Assembly: GCA_963723355.1 (NCBI GenBank)
Contig: CAVRQQ010000016.1
Location: 1 to 64,000, forward strand
Reading direction: 5' to 3'
Source of the DNA: JAFDBW01 sp963723355
GTDB taxonomy: Bacteria; Desulfobacterota; Desulfuromonadia; Desulfuromonadales; BM103
Length of the DNA: 64,000 nt
This document shows positions 1 through 7,748 of this stretch, piece by piece (position 1 is the stretch's first letter; the number at the start of each line of letters is the position of its first letter). The position numbers and the translations under genes are program-made. The notes below the pieces were generated by a model. It saw only the letters and a list, made by a program, of their open reading frames with translations. It was not told where the DNA came from and made no database searches.

Positions 1-691
1 CCCCCGCACAACCACCCGCTGCACAAACCGCCCAGCAATTTCAGCAAATGACTGAATCCGTTCCGGAGGATAAGAACCCGTATCCCTGGCTGTTTCACAC
101 AGCGCATGTTCCGGATGATACTGCTGTAGCGCCCAAAGCGGAGCACCAGCGATCAATTCACCGAGTCGGGCGATGACGTCTTCATCGACCCAGCCGGGGA
201 CACAGGTGGTTCTGTACTCCAGTTCGATGGGAGCGCCAACACAGGCACGCAGAGTCTCAAGCAGGTGCTCAGGGAATACGTTGCCAGGGTGGAGTTCACG
301 GTAACGTTCAGGTGTGGTTTTCAGGTCAATGGCCAGGTAATCGACAAGGCCCTGGTCAATCAATCCGGAAATCACCTGCGGGGCCAGCCCGTTCGTGTCA
401 AGCTTGACAACCAGGCCCAACATCTTGACGCCTTTGAGAAATGCAGGCAGCCGACTGTCCAGGGTCGGTTCACCACCCGAGACGACAACACCATCGATAA
501 AGGCCTTGCGTTTATCAAGATCAGAGAGGATTTCAGCTGTGTCGAGATCCGGAAAAGTGTCCGGATTCAGCACCAGGGCGAGGATTATGACAAAAAGGGC
601 AGGTCAGATTGCACCCGCCCCAGAAGACCAGGGAGGCAATCCGCCCGGGGAAATCGAGCAGACTTGTACCCTGGAACCCTTTTATACCCAT
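1..691 (-). CDS. nrdG: Anaerobic ribonucleotide reductase activating protein (radical SAM), frameshifted, 3' end at window edge
   Basis: Radical-SAM activase that would install the glycyl radical on the class III ribonucleotide reductase encoded just upstream. Reading the minus strand from ATG at 691 gives MGIKGFQGTSLLDFPGR, then the iron-sulfur motif CNLTCPFCHNP. At about position 580 one extra base shifts the frame. One base later the protein resumes as ALVLNPDTFPDL and contains the SAM-binding VSGGEPTL. It stays open to base 1, about 229 residues, close to the usual length of the NrdG2/PflA-like group, so little is missing at the edge. It follows the glycyl-radical protein gene by 48 bases and is probably co-transcribed with nrdD. 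The break is of the same kind as in five other genes here and is likely a sequence error. Confidence 0.85.
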
Positions 692-739
692 AATTTGAAC
701 ATCACTGCAATAGACCGACCCCCGAGCGGGGGCAGCCCC

Positions 740-880
740 TTAGCCTCGACCTTCTTCGACCACGTATTCCTGACGATCCTTGAACTCCTCTTTCTTGCCC
801 TTGTTCCATTGCTGAACAGGACGAAAAAAACCACAGACACGGGAATAGACTTCGGTTCTGGCATTACATTTGGTTGACAT
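740..880 (-). CDS. Stand-alone C-terminal glycyl-radical domain of class III ribonucleotide reductase (46 aa)
   Basis: Small protein beginning MSTKCNARTEVYSRVCGFF and continuing RPVQQWNKGKKEEFKDRQ. In known NrdD enzymes this segment is the C-terminal tail of the same chain: the glycine of the RVCGF motif carries the glycyl radical, and the preceding cysteine belongs to the zinc site. Here it is a separate gene 57 bases after the nrdD stop, with its own very strong ribosome binding site (GGAGGAGGAG five bases before ATG). It is in the same frame as nrdD, but the gap has TAA and TGA in frame, so simple read-through cannot join them. I infer that the radical-bearing loop docks in trans onto the 662-residue NrdD core and is activated by NrdG. 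Confidence 0.8.
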   Translation of the reverse strand: MSTKCNARTEVYSRVCGFFRPVQQWNKGKKEEFKDRQEYVVEEGRG

Positions 881-937
881 GCTGCTCCTCCTCCAATTTG
901 TTACTCAACAAAAAAACTGTTCCAGTACGGAAGCAAC

Positions 938-2926
938 TTATGCGGCCTGGCCTTCATGCGTATGCGGACAGGCAAAATGTTCACCCGGAATGTAGCCATG
1001 CTCCGGGCAGATCGTAAAAGTCGGGCTGATCGTGAAATATGGCAGGTGGAAATTCTCGGCGATCCGCCGCACCATAAGTCGGGCGCTCTGCCAGTCATCC
1101 AGCCTCTCACCGAGAAAACCGTGAAAAACGGTGCCGCCGGTGTAAAGGGTCTGCAGCGAGTCCTGATGCGTCAGAGCTTCGAAAATATCATCGGTGGTCC
1201 CGACCGGGAGTTGGGTCGAATTGGTGTAGTAAGGCTCGGAATCTCCCGCAGTGATGATATCTGCATAAAGTGCCCGGTCGGCTCGTGCCAGCCGGAAGCT
1301 GGTCCCCTCAGCCGGAGTCGCCTCGAGATTGAAAAGGTGGCCGGTTTCTTCCTGGTAAGCCTCGAGTTGGCTGCGCATGAACTGCAGGGTGCGCACCGCC
1401 ATGCTTTTGCCTTCGGTGGTATCGATACCAGACCCGATCAGGTTGAGCATCGCCTCGTTCATACCGAGCAGGCCGATGGTGGAGAAATGGTTATCCCAGA
1501 AGCGGCCGCTGCGTTCGCGAATTCCTTGCAGATAGTAGCGGCTGTAAGGATACAGGCCTTCCTCGGTCAGCCTCTCCAGTTGCTTGCGCTTGATCTCGAG
1601 GGATTCATAGGCCATTCGCATCAGTTCGGAAATCCGGCTGAAAAAGCCTTCAACATCTTCCGCCAGATACGCGGCGCGAGGCAGGTTGAGGGTGACCACG
1701 CCGATCGAGCCGGTCAACGGGTTGGAGCCGAACAACCCCCCGCCCCTGCGACGCAGTTCGCGGTTGTCGAGTCGCAGACGGCAACACATGGAGCGGGCAT
1801 CTTCCGGGTCCATATCGGAGTTGATGAAATTACTGAAGTAGGGGATCCCGTATTTGGCCGTCATTTCCCAGACCGGCCGGAAACGCGGGCTCTCCCAATC
1901 GAGTTCCTTGGTGATATTGACTGTCGGGATCGGGAAAGAGAAGATCCGCCCGGAAGCGTCACCGTCCATCATCACTTCGCAGAAGGCACGGTTGAAGAGA
2001 TCCATCTCGTCCTGGAAGTCCCCGTAGGTGTTCTCCATCAGATTGCCGCCGATAATAACCGCCTCTTCGGCAAGGTCACGTGGCGGTGAAAGATCAAGCG
2101 TGATGTTGGTGAAGGGTGTCTGGAAGCCGACCCGGGTCGGCACGTTCATATTGAAAATGAACTCCTGCATCGACTGGCGGACCTCGTTGTATGAGAGCCC
2201 GTCGTAGCGGATAAAGGGAGCCAGCAGGGTATCGAAATTGGCAAAGGCCTGGGCGCCAGCCGCCTCGCCCTGCAGGGTATAGAAGAAGTTGACAATCTGC
2301 CCCAAGGCAGTACGGAAATGCTTTGGCGGAGCGCTCTGGATCTTGCCGTAGGCCCCGGTGAAACCCTTCAGCAGCAGATCCTTCAGGTCCCATCCACAGC
2401 AATAGACCGAGAGCATGCCGAGGTCATGGATGTGAAAATCGCCATCGCGGTGGGCGTCGGCGACGTAATGCGGATAGATCTTGTTCAGCCAGTAGTTGCT
2501 GGTGATGTTGGCAGCGATGTGGTTATTGAGACCCTGCAGAGAGTAACCCATGTTGGCGTTCTCGTTGACCCGCCAGTCTTCCTGGGTGAGGTAGGAATCC
2601 ATCGACTCGATCGATTCCTTGATGAACGCCCTGGTTTCGCGCAACGCGGCGTGCTGCTGGCGATAGAGGATGAAGGCCTTGGCGGTTTTGGCGTGACCGT
2701 TCTCAATGAGGATTTTTTCGACCAGGTCCTGGACATTCTCAACGGTCGGGATTCGTCCGTCTTTGTAAATAACCTCCAGGATTCCGACAACCTGCCGACC
2801 GATTCCGGCGGCCTGCTCCATGTCGGTGCCACCGACCGCCTGGACTGATTTCTGTACAGCCGAGACGATTTTCTCTTCTTCAAAGGCTACAAGCCGCCCA
2901 TCTCTCTTGCGAATAAATTCCAGCAC
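938..2926 (-). CDS. nrdD: Anaerobic (class III) ribonucleoside-triphosphate reductase, catalytic core lacking the glycyl-radical tail
   Basis: Reduces ribonucleoside triphosphates to deoxynucleotides without oxygen. The N-terminus (about residues 1-90, from VLEFIRKRDGR) is an ATP-cone regulatory domain. The barrel follows, with GYSLQGLNNHIAANITSNYW, the cysteine-rich VYCCGWDLKDLL, and SMCCRLRL followed by SNPLTGSIGVVTLNLPR. The chain ends CPEHGYIPGEHFACPHTHEG, that is, with half of the zinc site and without the RVCGY radical loop, which lies in the next small gene. I chose GTG at 2926 because a GGGGGAGG ribosome binding site sits just upstream; an in-frame ATG at 2968 would add 14 unmatched residues. 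Two NrdR boxes lie upstream. Confidence 0.93.
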   Translation of the reverse strand: MLEFIRKRDGRLVAFEEEKIVSAVQKSVQAVGGTDMEQAAGIGRQVVGILEVIYKDGRIPTVENVQDLVEKILIENGHAKTAKAFILYRQQHAALRETRAFIKESIESMDSYLTQEDWRVNENANMGYSLQGLNNHIAANITSNYWLNKIYPHYVADAHRDGDFHIHDLGMLSVYCCGWDLKDLLLKGFTGAYGKIQSAPPKHFRTALGQIVNFFYTLQGEAAGAQAFANFDTLLAPFIRYDGLSYNEVRQSMQEFIFNMNVPTRVGFQTPFTNITLDLSPPRDLAEEAVIIGGNLMENTYGDFQDEMDLFNRAFCEVMMDGDASGRIFSFPIPTVNITKELDWESPRFRPVWEMTAKYGIPYFSNFINSDMDPEDARSMCCRLRLDNRELRRRGGGLFGSNPLTGSIGVVTLNLPRAAYLAEDVEGFFSRISELMRMAYESLEIKRKQLERLTEEGLYPYSRYYLQGIRERSGRFWDNHFSTIGLLGMNEAMLNLIGSGIDTTEGKSMAVRTLQFMRSQLEAYQEETGHLFNLEATPAEGTSFRLARADRALYADIITAGDSEPYYTNSTQLPVGTTDDIFEALTHQDSLQTLYTGGTVFHGFLGERLDDWQSARLMVRRIAENFHLPYFTISPTFTICPEHGYIPGEHFACPHTHEGQAA

Positions 2927-2994
2927 CAGATCCTCCCCCAAATAGAAAACATTTTTGGAAATTATCACAGAACAACTGGATTACAAAGAGAAAA

Positions 2995-3010
2995 GCACAA
3001 CATATAGACA
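2995..3010. promoter_or_regulatory. NrdR box 1
   Basis: GCACAACATATAGACA resembles the palindromic NrdR consensus ACACWATATATWGTGT. It lies upstream of nrdD and exactly 32 bases (about three helical turns) from a second copy, the usual arrangement for repression of ribonucleotide reductase operons by NrdR. No nrdR gene is in the window. Confidence 0.7.
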
Positions 3011-3026
3011 AAAAACCCTATGTTTT

Positions 3027-3042
3027 ACACAACATATTGTGC
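3027..3042. promoter_or_regulatory. NrdR box 2
   Basis: ACACAACATATTGTGC, the better of the two matches to the NrdR consensus, spaced 32 bases start-to-start from box 1. The pair lies between the divergent nrdD and nikR genes and most likely controls nrdD. Confidence 0.75.
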
Positions 3043-3162
3043 AAAAACTCGTGGACATCCTGTGGATGACATGGGGACATCCATCGCTAACCGGGCAAGA
3101 TTCTTGACCGGTTAAAGCAGCCGTGCAAAAATTCGCAGAAAATATCACCCTGTGAGGACACC

Positions 3163-3585
3163 ATGACCGAACTCGCACGCTTCGGCATATCCATCGACCA
3201 GCGCCTGCTGGACAGCTTTGATCAGATGATAACCGATAAAGGTTATGACAACCGCTCCGAGGCGATTCGCGACATGATTCGCAATGCCCTGGTGGAAACG
3301 CAGGTGAACCGCTGCGATGACACGCCAACGGTCGGTACCGTGACGTTGGTTTACGACCATCACACCAGGGATCTGTCCGACAAACTCACCGGGCATCAGC
3401 ACTCGCACCACGACGCCATCGTTTCCACACTGCATGTCCACCTCGACGTCCATCACTGCCTGGAGGTTGTCGTAGTGCGTGGCACAGCGGCCCAGGTCAA
3501 GCGCCTTGCGGATGAACTGATTGGCACCAAGGGTGTCAAACATGGGAAGTTGGTGTTGACAACGGCGGAAACTGAAATGCGATAA
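3163..3585 (+). CDS. nikR: Nickel-responsive transcriptional regulator
   Basis: Ribbon-helix-helix repressor that binds DNA when loaded with Ni(II). The N-terminal 50 residues (ELARFGISIDQRLLDSFDQM, NRSEAIRDMIRNAL) form the RHH DNA-binding domain. The C-terminal ACT-like domain carries the nickel ligands in HQHSHHDAIVSTLHVHLDVHHCLEVV (His, His-x-His and the single Cys). At 140 residues it has normal NikR length. It is divergent from nrdD and followed by a strong hairpin at 3667. No nickel transporter is adjacent, but larB/larC (nickel cofactor) are at 44-46 kb, so nickel use in this organism is plausible. Its binding sites were not identified. Confidence 0.95.
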   Translation: MTELARFGISIDQRLLDSFDQMITDKGYDNRSEAIRDMIRNALVETQVNRCDDTPTVGTVTLVYDHHTRDLSDKLTGHQHSHHDAIVSTLHVHLDVHHCLEVVVVRGTAAQVKRLADELIGTKGVKHGKLVLTTAETEMR

Positions 3586-3660
3586 ATCATCGCCTGAAAC
3601 AGAGGTGATACGGGCAACAGATTAACCCTCCCAACTTTACAAATCGCCACAAGACATTAA

Positions 3661-3706
3661 AAAAAAGCCCCACCGTCAGGAGGTAGTGACGGTGGGGCAA
3701 GCTTTT
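3661..3706. terminator. Strong hairpin, probably bidirectional terminator
   Basis: A 12-bp stem GCCCCACCGTCA / TGACGGTGGGGC (3667-3678 with 3687-3698). Read on the minus strand it is followed by eight T residues; on the plus strand by AAGCTTTTC. It ends nikR and can also stop transcripts from the cytochrome genes to its right. Confidence 0.8.
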
Positions 3707-4027
3707 CTATTTTGAGGAGGTTTGGAAGAAGATTAGCTCTGACCCGCCTGCCACAGCAGGTCTTCGATGGTTGTTAAGATAACCGGTTTTTCAGGAAAAA
3801 TATACGTGCTGTCTCGTAAAAACCGCGTCACTGATTAACGAAAACTGACTGTGCAAAGGCACACTACCGGGCATCTGGTTTATAGCGATCAATCAAACTC
3901 AGGTTTTCGTCTTGGCAGTGGTGATTTGCAAGGAGTAGACTTTTCAGTCTTCGACGAGACAACGGACAGCATCTTCTTCAGGTTTGATCTCAGCACCGGG
4001 AATGACCCAACAATCTGCTCATTCTGG
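3707..4027. other. Intergenic stretch with a possible Nudix relic
   Basis: No convincing gene. On the minus strand, 4009 to 3944 reads WVIPGAEIKPEEDAVRCLVED then stop. This resembles the Nudix-box entry (W-x-x-PG-G-x-x-x-GE) of a Nudix hydrolase, but is only about 22 residues long and lacks the second half of the box. It may be the remnant of a lost gene or coincidence. Confidence 0.25.
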
Positions 4028-4342
4028 TTACTTGGGCATCGATACCTGTTGGGAGTTAATGGTTGCTAAAGCAGAAGAGACTGCCTCAAGTTGTACATCA
4101 CTTAAAAAATTAAGATCGTTCATAGAAGGGAATAACCTGATCGCTGAACGCAGACGACTAACACTCCTTCGGGGTTTGGTCGTCTGAGCGAAAGGCCTAT
4201 GACAACTGGCACAATATTTTTCGTAAAGAGATATACCATTTGTGGCCGGCTGTGATTGAGAAGCCAGCTTGGATGCCGAGTTTACAGAACATGCCGCCAG
4301 GAATATCGAACAGCTGAAAACAACAAGGTATAAACGAGTCAT
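4028..4342 (-). CDS. Small monoheme c-type cytochrome lipoprotein
   Basis: Exported electron-transfer protein of 104 residues. The N-terminus MTRLYLVVFSCSIFLAAC is a lipoprotein signal with lipobox LAAC, so the mature protein is probably anchored by its N-terminal cysteine. A single heme site CASCH lies around residue 44 in YEKYCASCHRPF, and a downstream PSM could supply the distal methionine, as in class I cytochromes c. The pattern (YxxxCASCH, then a C-terminal helix LSDVQLEAVSSALA) matches the small cytochrome-c domain. It is first of three small cytochrome genes on this strand, but 608 bases separate it from the next, so co-transcription is doubtful. Confidence 0.8.
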   Translation of the reverse strand: MTRLYLVVFSCSIFLAACSVNSASKLASQSQPATNGISLYEKYCASCHRPFAQTTKPRRSVSRLRSAIRLFPSMNDLNFLSDVQLEAVSSALATINSQQVSMPK

Positions 4343-4950
4343 TATCTCCTCGCAAAATCAAGAAAACAGAAGATTCTGGTAGCTTCACCAAGTGGACAAA
4401 AAATCTGGTCCTGCATGGCGAGTAATGAAAAGTTGAAAAACATAGCCCCTCAGAACAGCAAGAAAAGGGCCAAGACATGCCCGCACGCTACCGCTACAGC
4501 TCATAGCAATTTTCACCCTATAATCTTCTGGACAAATCGTTGCTTGAAAAGGAACCAAGGGGGGAGAACGGGTTCGGCAAGAACAGAGTTTTCCGTGCGT
4601 TCATGTTTAAAATGGCGCAGATGTGTAACAAGCTGCATTGACGACAGGCACACCCGACCCTACGATCTTGCAGCGGCAAGCCTCTGATTGGATTGTGACG
4701 CCATGGATATCAGGACCATCGAGCGCTAGGGGTTGTGCTACATGGCCTGCCTAAGGAGACAAACCATTCCCATATACCCCCTCCTGATTTTTTCGTCCTG
4801 TGAAATGGTCTTTTGAGAGAGGTCGCCATTTTTAGATTGAGTGGTTTATAGAAATCTTCTTGATTTGATGGAGAGACCTTTTACACCAGGCCAACCTGTC
4901 GGCTTTGCGCAAACCTGTGCTTTCCTCCGACATGATCAGCAAAGAATTCA
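4343..4950. other. Intergenic region of about 600 bases, no gene seen
   Basis: Contains only short open frames without ribosome binding sites or recognisable motifs on either strand. I see no tRNA-like fold, terminator or repeat shared with other parts of the window. Confidence 0.5.
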
Positions 4951-5250
4951 TCATTGCCTGTGACAGTTAACACATTCAGCAGGAACGTTCTTCGACTCAT
5001 GACATACTTTACAGACTTTGTGAGCAAATAATTCATTCACCTTGCCACCAAAAACTTTTAATGCGCTGTGGCAATAGCCACAATCTTTTACGGCACTGAC
5101 AGCATGCTTTTCATGGTTGAATGTGACAACACCATAACTATTGTCATACACTTTTTGGAATCTAAAGTCGCCTCTGATTTCCGCAAAACAATTGCCGGGG
5201 AACGCACAAAACAAGAATAGTATCAATATGCTTAGTTTATAGATCCTCAT
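4951..5250 (-). CDS. Triheme c7/c3-type periplasmic cytochrome
   Basis: A 99-residue exported cytochrome. The signal peptide MRIYKLSILILFLFCAFPGNCFA is followed by FNHEKHAV, providing axial histidines typical of cytochrome c3/c7 folds. Three heme sites follow: CGYCH, CKVCH and CVNCH. Members of this family shuttle electrons in the periplasm of metal- and sulfur-reducing deltaproteobacteria such as Geobacter (PpcA group). It differs from PpcA in the length and spacing of the heme segments, and the physiological partner cannot be told from the sequence. Confidence 0.85.
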   Translation of the reverse strand: MRIYKLSILILFLFCAFPGNCFAEIRGDFRFQKVYDNSYGVVTFNHEKHAVSAVKDCGYCHSALKVFGGKVNELFAHKVCKVCHESKNVPAECVNCHRQ

Positions 5251-5518
5251 ATCTCACCAATCATATCAGTTCAACAGGAACTGAATTTTAATCCTGCCCC
5301 CGGTCAGTAAAGAATATATAACAATCAGATATACACTTCAAAGTTTTTTAATTGCACCTTCAGTGATGTACAAAGGGGATACGGTGAGCCCTTCATATTA
5401 ACCATACTGATTTGATTCGGAGTCGTCTGACCGGACACTTTGCGAAATTCTAACTGACCTGAAACCCGATTAACACTCGATTCATAGGCTAAGGGTCCCG
5501 ATCAAAGTCAGCATTCCG

Positions 5519-5755
5519 TCACATCTCGTGACAAGCATCACAATCCTCGACCACGCTAAACGCAGTCGAATCATCATGGCAGGCGGGACAGTCCTTGCCG
5601 ATTGACTCCATCTCCATATGAACGTAATGACTGAACTCCACCTTGCCTACCGAGTCGGTTTGCAGGTAGACTCTGTCTTTGATCCAGCGCCCATAGAGAA
5701 CGGAAGGCAAGGCCACCAAAAGCAGAAGTGTAAATATCGTCCAGCGCCATGTCAT
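5519..5755 (-). CDS. Small membrane-anchored or exported c3-like diheme cytochrome
   Basis: About 78 residues when started at MTWRWTIFTLLLLVALPSVL; an upstream in-frame ATG at 5788 would add 11 residues before the hydrophobic segment. The N-terminal helix is an uncleaved anchor or signal. The mature part has FSHYVHM (axial histidines) and two heme motifs, CPACH and CDACH, with the second at the extreme C-terminus. Two CxxCH sites in fewer than 60 mature residues is about half a cytochrome c7 module. It is divergent from the methyltransferase gene at 5897. Confidence 0.75.
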   Translation of the reverse strand: MTWRWTIFTLLLLVALPSVLYGRWIKDRVYLQTDSVGKVEFSHYVHMEMESIGKDCPACHDDSTAFSVVEDCDACHEM

Positions 5756-5896
5756 AAATTGACCTCCATCCGCAAATTTGGCCACCATTGTACCGGTTTG
5801 GCCGGCCCGACCAACCCTTTTAATTTCCTCCCATATCGGGGAGGTATTGACGACAACCGTTGAACCGTCAATTCGGAAAGACGATCAAAACAACTC

Positions 5897-7018
5897 ATGG
5901 ACCATCGCCGCAAAGAGAATTTTTATATTATTGTCTCTCCCGGGCTCGAAAAAACCTGTGCAGCGGAGCTGACTGCCCTGGAGATAACTCCCCTGGAAAT
6001 CGAGACGGGAGGCATCGCCTGCGCCGGTCGCCTGCGCGAACTCTATCTTGCCAGTCTGTGGCTCAGGACGGCGTCCCGCATCCTGGTCCGGTTCGCTGAA
6101 TGTCGCAGCCGTGATTTTCCCGACCTGTATCGCAAAGCGCAGCGACTGCCCTGGGGCCGATTCATCCGTCCAGAGACCCCGGTCGCCTTCCGTGTGACCT
6201 GTCATGGCTCACGGCTCAACCACACCACGCGGGTTGCAGAGACCCTCGAATCGTCAGTCAACCAGGCTCTCGGTCGCACAACCAACCCGGTCGGCAGGGA
6301 GCCACAACTGGTCATGGTCAGAATCGTTGACGATTGCGTGACCATTTCGATCGACAGCTCCGGTGAACTGCTCCACCGCCGCGGATACCGTAAGTCGGTG
6401 ACTTCGGCACCTCTGCGCGAAACCCTGGCGGCCGGGATCCTGATGCTGCTCGGCTGGGAAAGCCACGAACCCCTGGTCGACCCGATGTGTGGCTCGGGAA
6501 GCTTCCTTCTCGAGGGGGCTTTGCTCGCGCGACGGCAGGCCCCCGGACTCAATCGCCGGTTTGCCTTCATGGTATGGCCCGGCTACCGGCATGGCTTGTG
6601 GACACTGCTTTGTGATGAGGCGCAACGCCTGCAGATCGACTGCGAAGGATCGATCACCGGGTACGACGCCGACAGCGCCGCGGTTAAGGTCGCACAGGAA
6701 AACTGCGAACGCAGTGGTAACTCCGGTCAGGTGAGCATCATCCGACTCTCACTTGCCGACCAGCCGGTCCACGACGGCCATGGCCTGGTTGTCTGTAATC
6801 CACCCTATGGCAAGCGCCTGACCCTCGATAGTGACTCGAAAGCCTGTTACCGGGAAATCGGCAGCCATCTCAGTCGAGTCTACCCTGGCTGGCGAAAGGC
6901 GATGATTTGCCCCGACCCGGCACTGGTCAAAGCATCCGGACTGTCTTTGAAACAGGTTGCCAAACTGGATAATGGCGGCCTGTCGGTCGGTCTCTATGCC
7001 ACAGATTCAATGATATGA
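5897..7018 (+). CDS. RlmL/YpsC-type 23S rRNA guanine-N2 methyltransferase
   Basis: SAM-dependent RNA methyltransferase of 373 residues. The N-terminus (about 8-160) holds a ferredoxin-like/THUMP RNA-binding region (SPGLEKTCAAEL). The catalytic Rossmann domain shows the SAM-binding DPMCGSGSFLLEGALLA (about residue 195) and the NPPYGKRL motif of N2-guanine methyltransferases. This is the single-module form found in many bacteria (YpsC-like), not the longer E. coli RlmL fused to RlmK. The target is most likely 23S rRNA G2445, by family analogy only. Confidence 0.85.
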   Translation: MDHRRKENFYIIVSPGLEKTCAAELTALEITPLEIETGGIACAGRLRELYLASLWLRTASRILVRFAECRSRDFPDLYRKAQRLPWGRFIRPETPVAFRVTCHGSRLNHTTRVAETLESSVNQALGRTTNPVGREPQLVMVRIVDDCVTISIDSSGELLHRRGYRKSVTSAPLRETLAAGILMLLGWESHEPLVDPMCGSGSFLLEGALLARRQAPGLNRRFAFMVWPGYRHGLWTLLCDEAQRLQIDCEGSITGYDADSAAVKVAQENCERSGNSGQVSIIRLSLADQPVHDGHGLVVCNPPYGKRLTLDSDSKACYREIGSHLSRVYPGWRKAMICPDPALVKASGLSLKQVAKLDNGGLSVGLYATDSMI

Positions 7019-7041
7019 CAGCTCTTCCTGCAGATTCACGC

Positions 7042-7070
7042 TTGCACTGTAAAAAAAAATCCGTTATAGT
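7042..7070 (+). promoter_or_regulatory. Sigma-70 type promoter of rpsU
   Basis: TTGCAC, a 17-base spacer containing an A9 run, then TATAGT. This is close to consensus and places the transcription start about 45 bases before the rpsU start codon. Confidence 0.7.
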
Positions 7071-7123
7071 CCGTACCCTTCCCTTCGGGGAATTATCTGT
7101 TCAGGAAAGCGAGGTGATTGCAG

Positions 7124-7318
7124 GTGGAGATCCATGTGGTCGACAATAATGTCGAGAAAGCCATCCGGGTTCTCAAGCGCAAGTTGCAGCAGGAAGGGCT
7201 CTTCCGTGAAATGAAGCAGCGCAAATTCTACGAAAAGCCCAGCGTCAAGCGCAAGCGTAAAGAGAAAGAAGCCCAACGGCGCCTGCGTAAAAAAATGCGC
7301 ATGATGCGCAGAGACTAA
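7124..7318 (+). CDS. rpsU: 30S ribosomal protein S21
   Basis: Small basic ribosomal protein of 64 residues, beginning MEIHVVDNNVEKAIRVLKRK and ending in a very basic KKMRMMRRD. S21 helps base pairing of mRNA leaders to 16S rRNA. I prefer the GTG at 7124, because GAGGTG lies seven bases upstream and the family begins MEI; a TTG two codons earlier (7118) is also in frame. It has its own promoter and intrinsic terminator and so appears monocistronic. Confidence 0.95.
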   Translation: MEIHVVDNNVEKAIRVLKRKLQQEGLFREMKQRKFYEKPSVKRKRKEKEAQRRLRKKMRMMRRD

Positions 7319-7339
7319 TCCTCGCTTTAGTCTATAGAT

Positions 7340-7376
7340 AAAAGGCCGACCCCGATAACAGGAGTCGGCCTTTTGT
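7340..7376 (+). terminator. Intrinsic terminator of rpsU
   Basis: Stem AAAAGGCCGAC / GTCGGCCTTTT around a CCCGATAACAGGA loop, continuing into TTTTGTTTTC. Confidence 0.9.
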
Positions 7377-7748
7377 TTTCTCTAGTGCCAAAGGCGGATT
7401 TATTTCTTCTCGGGGACTTAATCCCTATTTTAATACTCACGGCTCTCCCCCAGGCTGCAGTCGCTATGACCTCTTCATCAACATCTGACTTTCAGAAGGA
7501 ACCGTTCTTTGCCAAAGAGCCGGCCACTTTTCGCCTGTGGACAAAAAGTATGGTTCATCTACCAAGAAAACAAGGCCGAATCGCCACCCGGCACACGCCA
7601 CAAGTTTGACAAGGCTTCGGGCGTGAGCTAAAAATGGGACGAGTCTATCCTGGCTGATGCAATTTACGTTGGAACCATTCCGCCACAATTCAATTATGGA
7701 ACCCGTAATAAAACATTTTACAAACCGGCCATAACCGATTGGTGACTG
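7377..7748. other. Intergenic region, no gene seen
   Basis: About 370 bases between the rpsU terminator and the phospholipase-like gene. Frames on both strands are short or lack start signals. No repeat shared with the rest of the window was noticed. Confidence 0.4.

Noticed and set aside
880..940. Stop-codon read-through or selenocysteine joining NrdD to its glycyl-radical tail
   Set aside because: The first stop is TAA, not TGA, and a second in-frame TGA follows within 11 codons. The small gene has its own strong ribosome binding site and ATG.
956..2089. A 377-residue plus-strand frame across nrdD
   Set aside because: Antisense shadow of the nrdD gene with no recognisable protein features.
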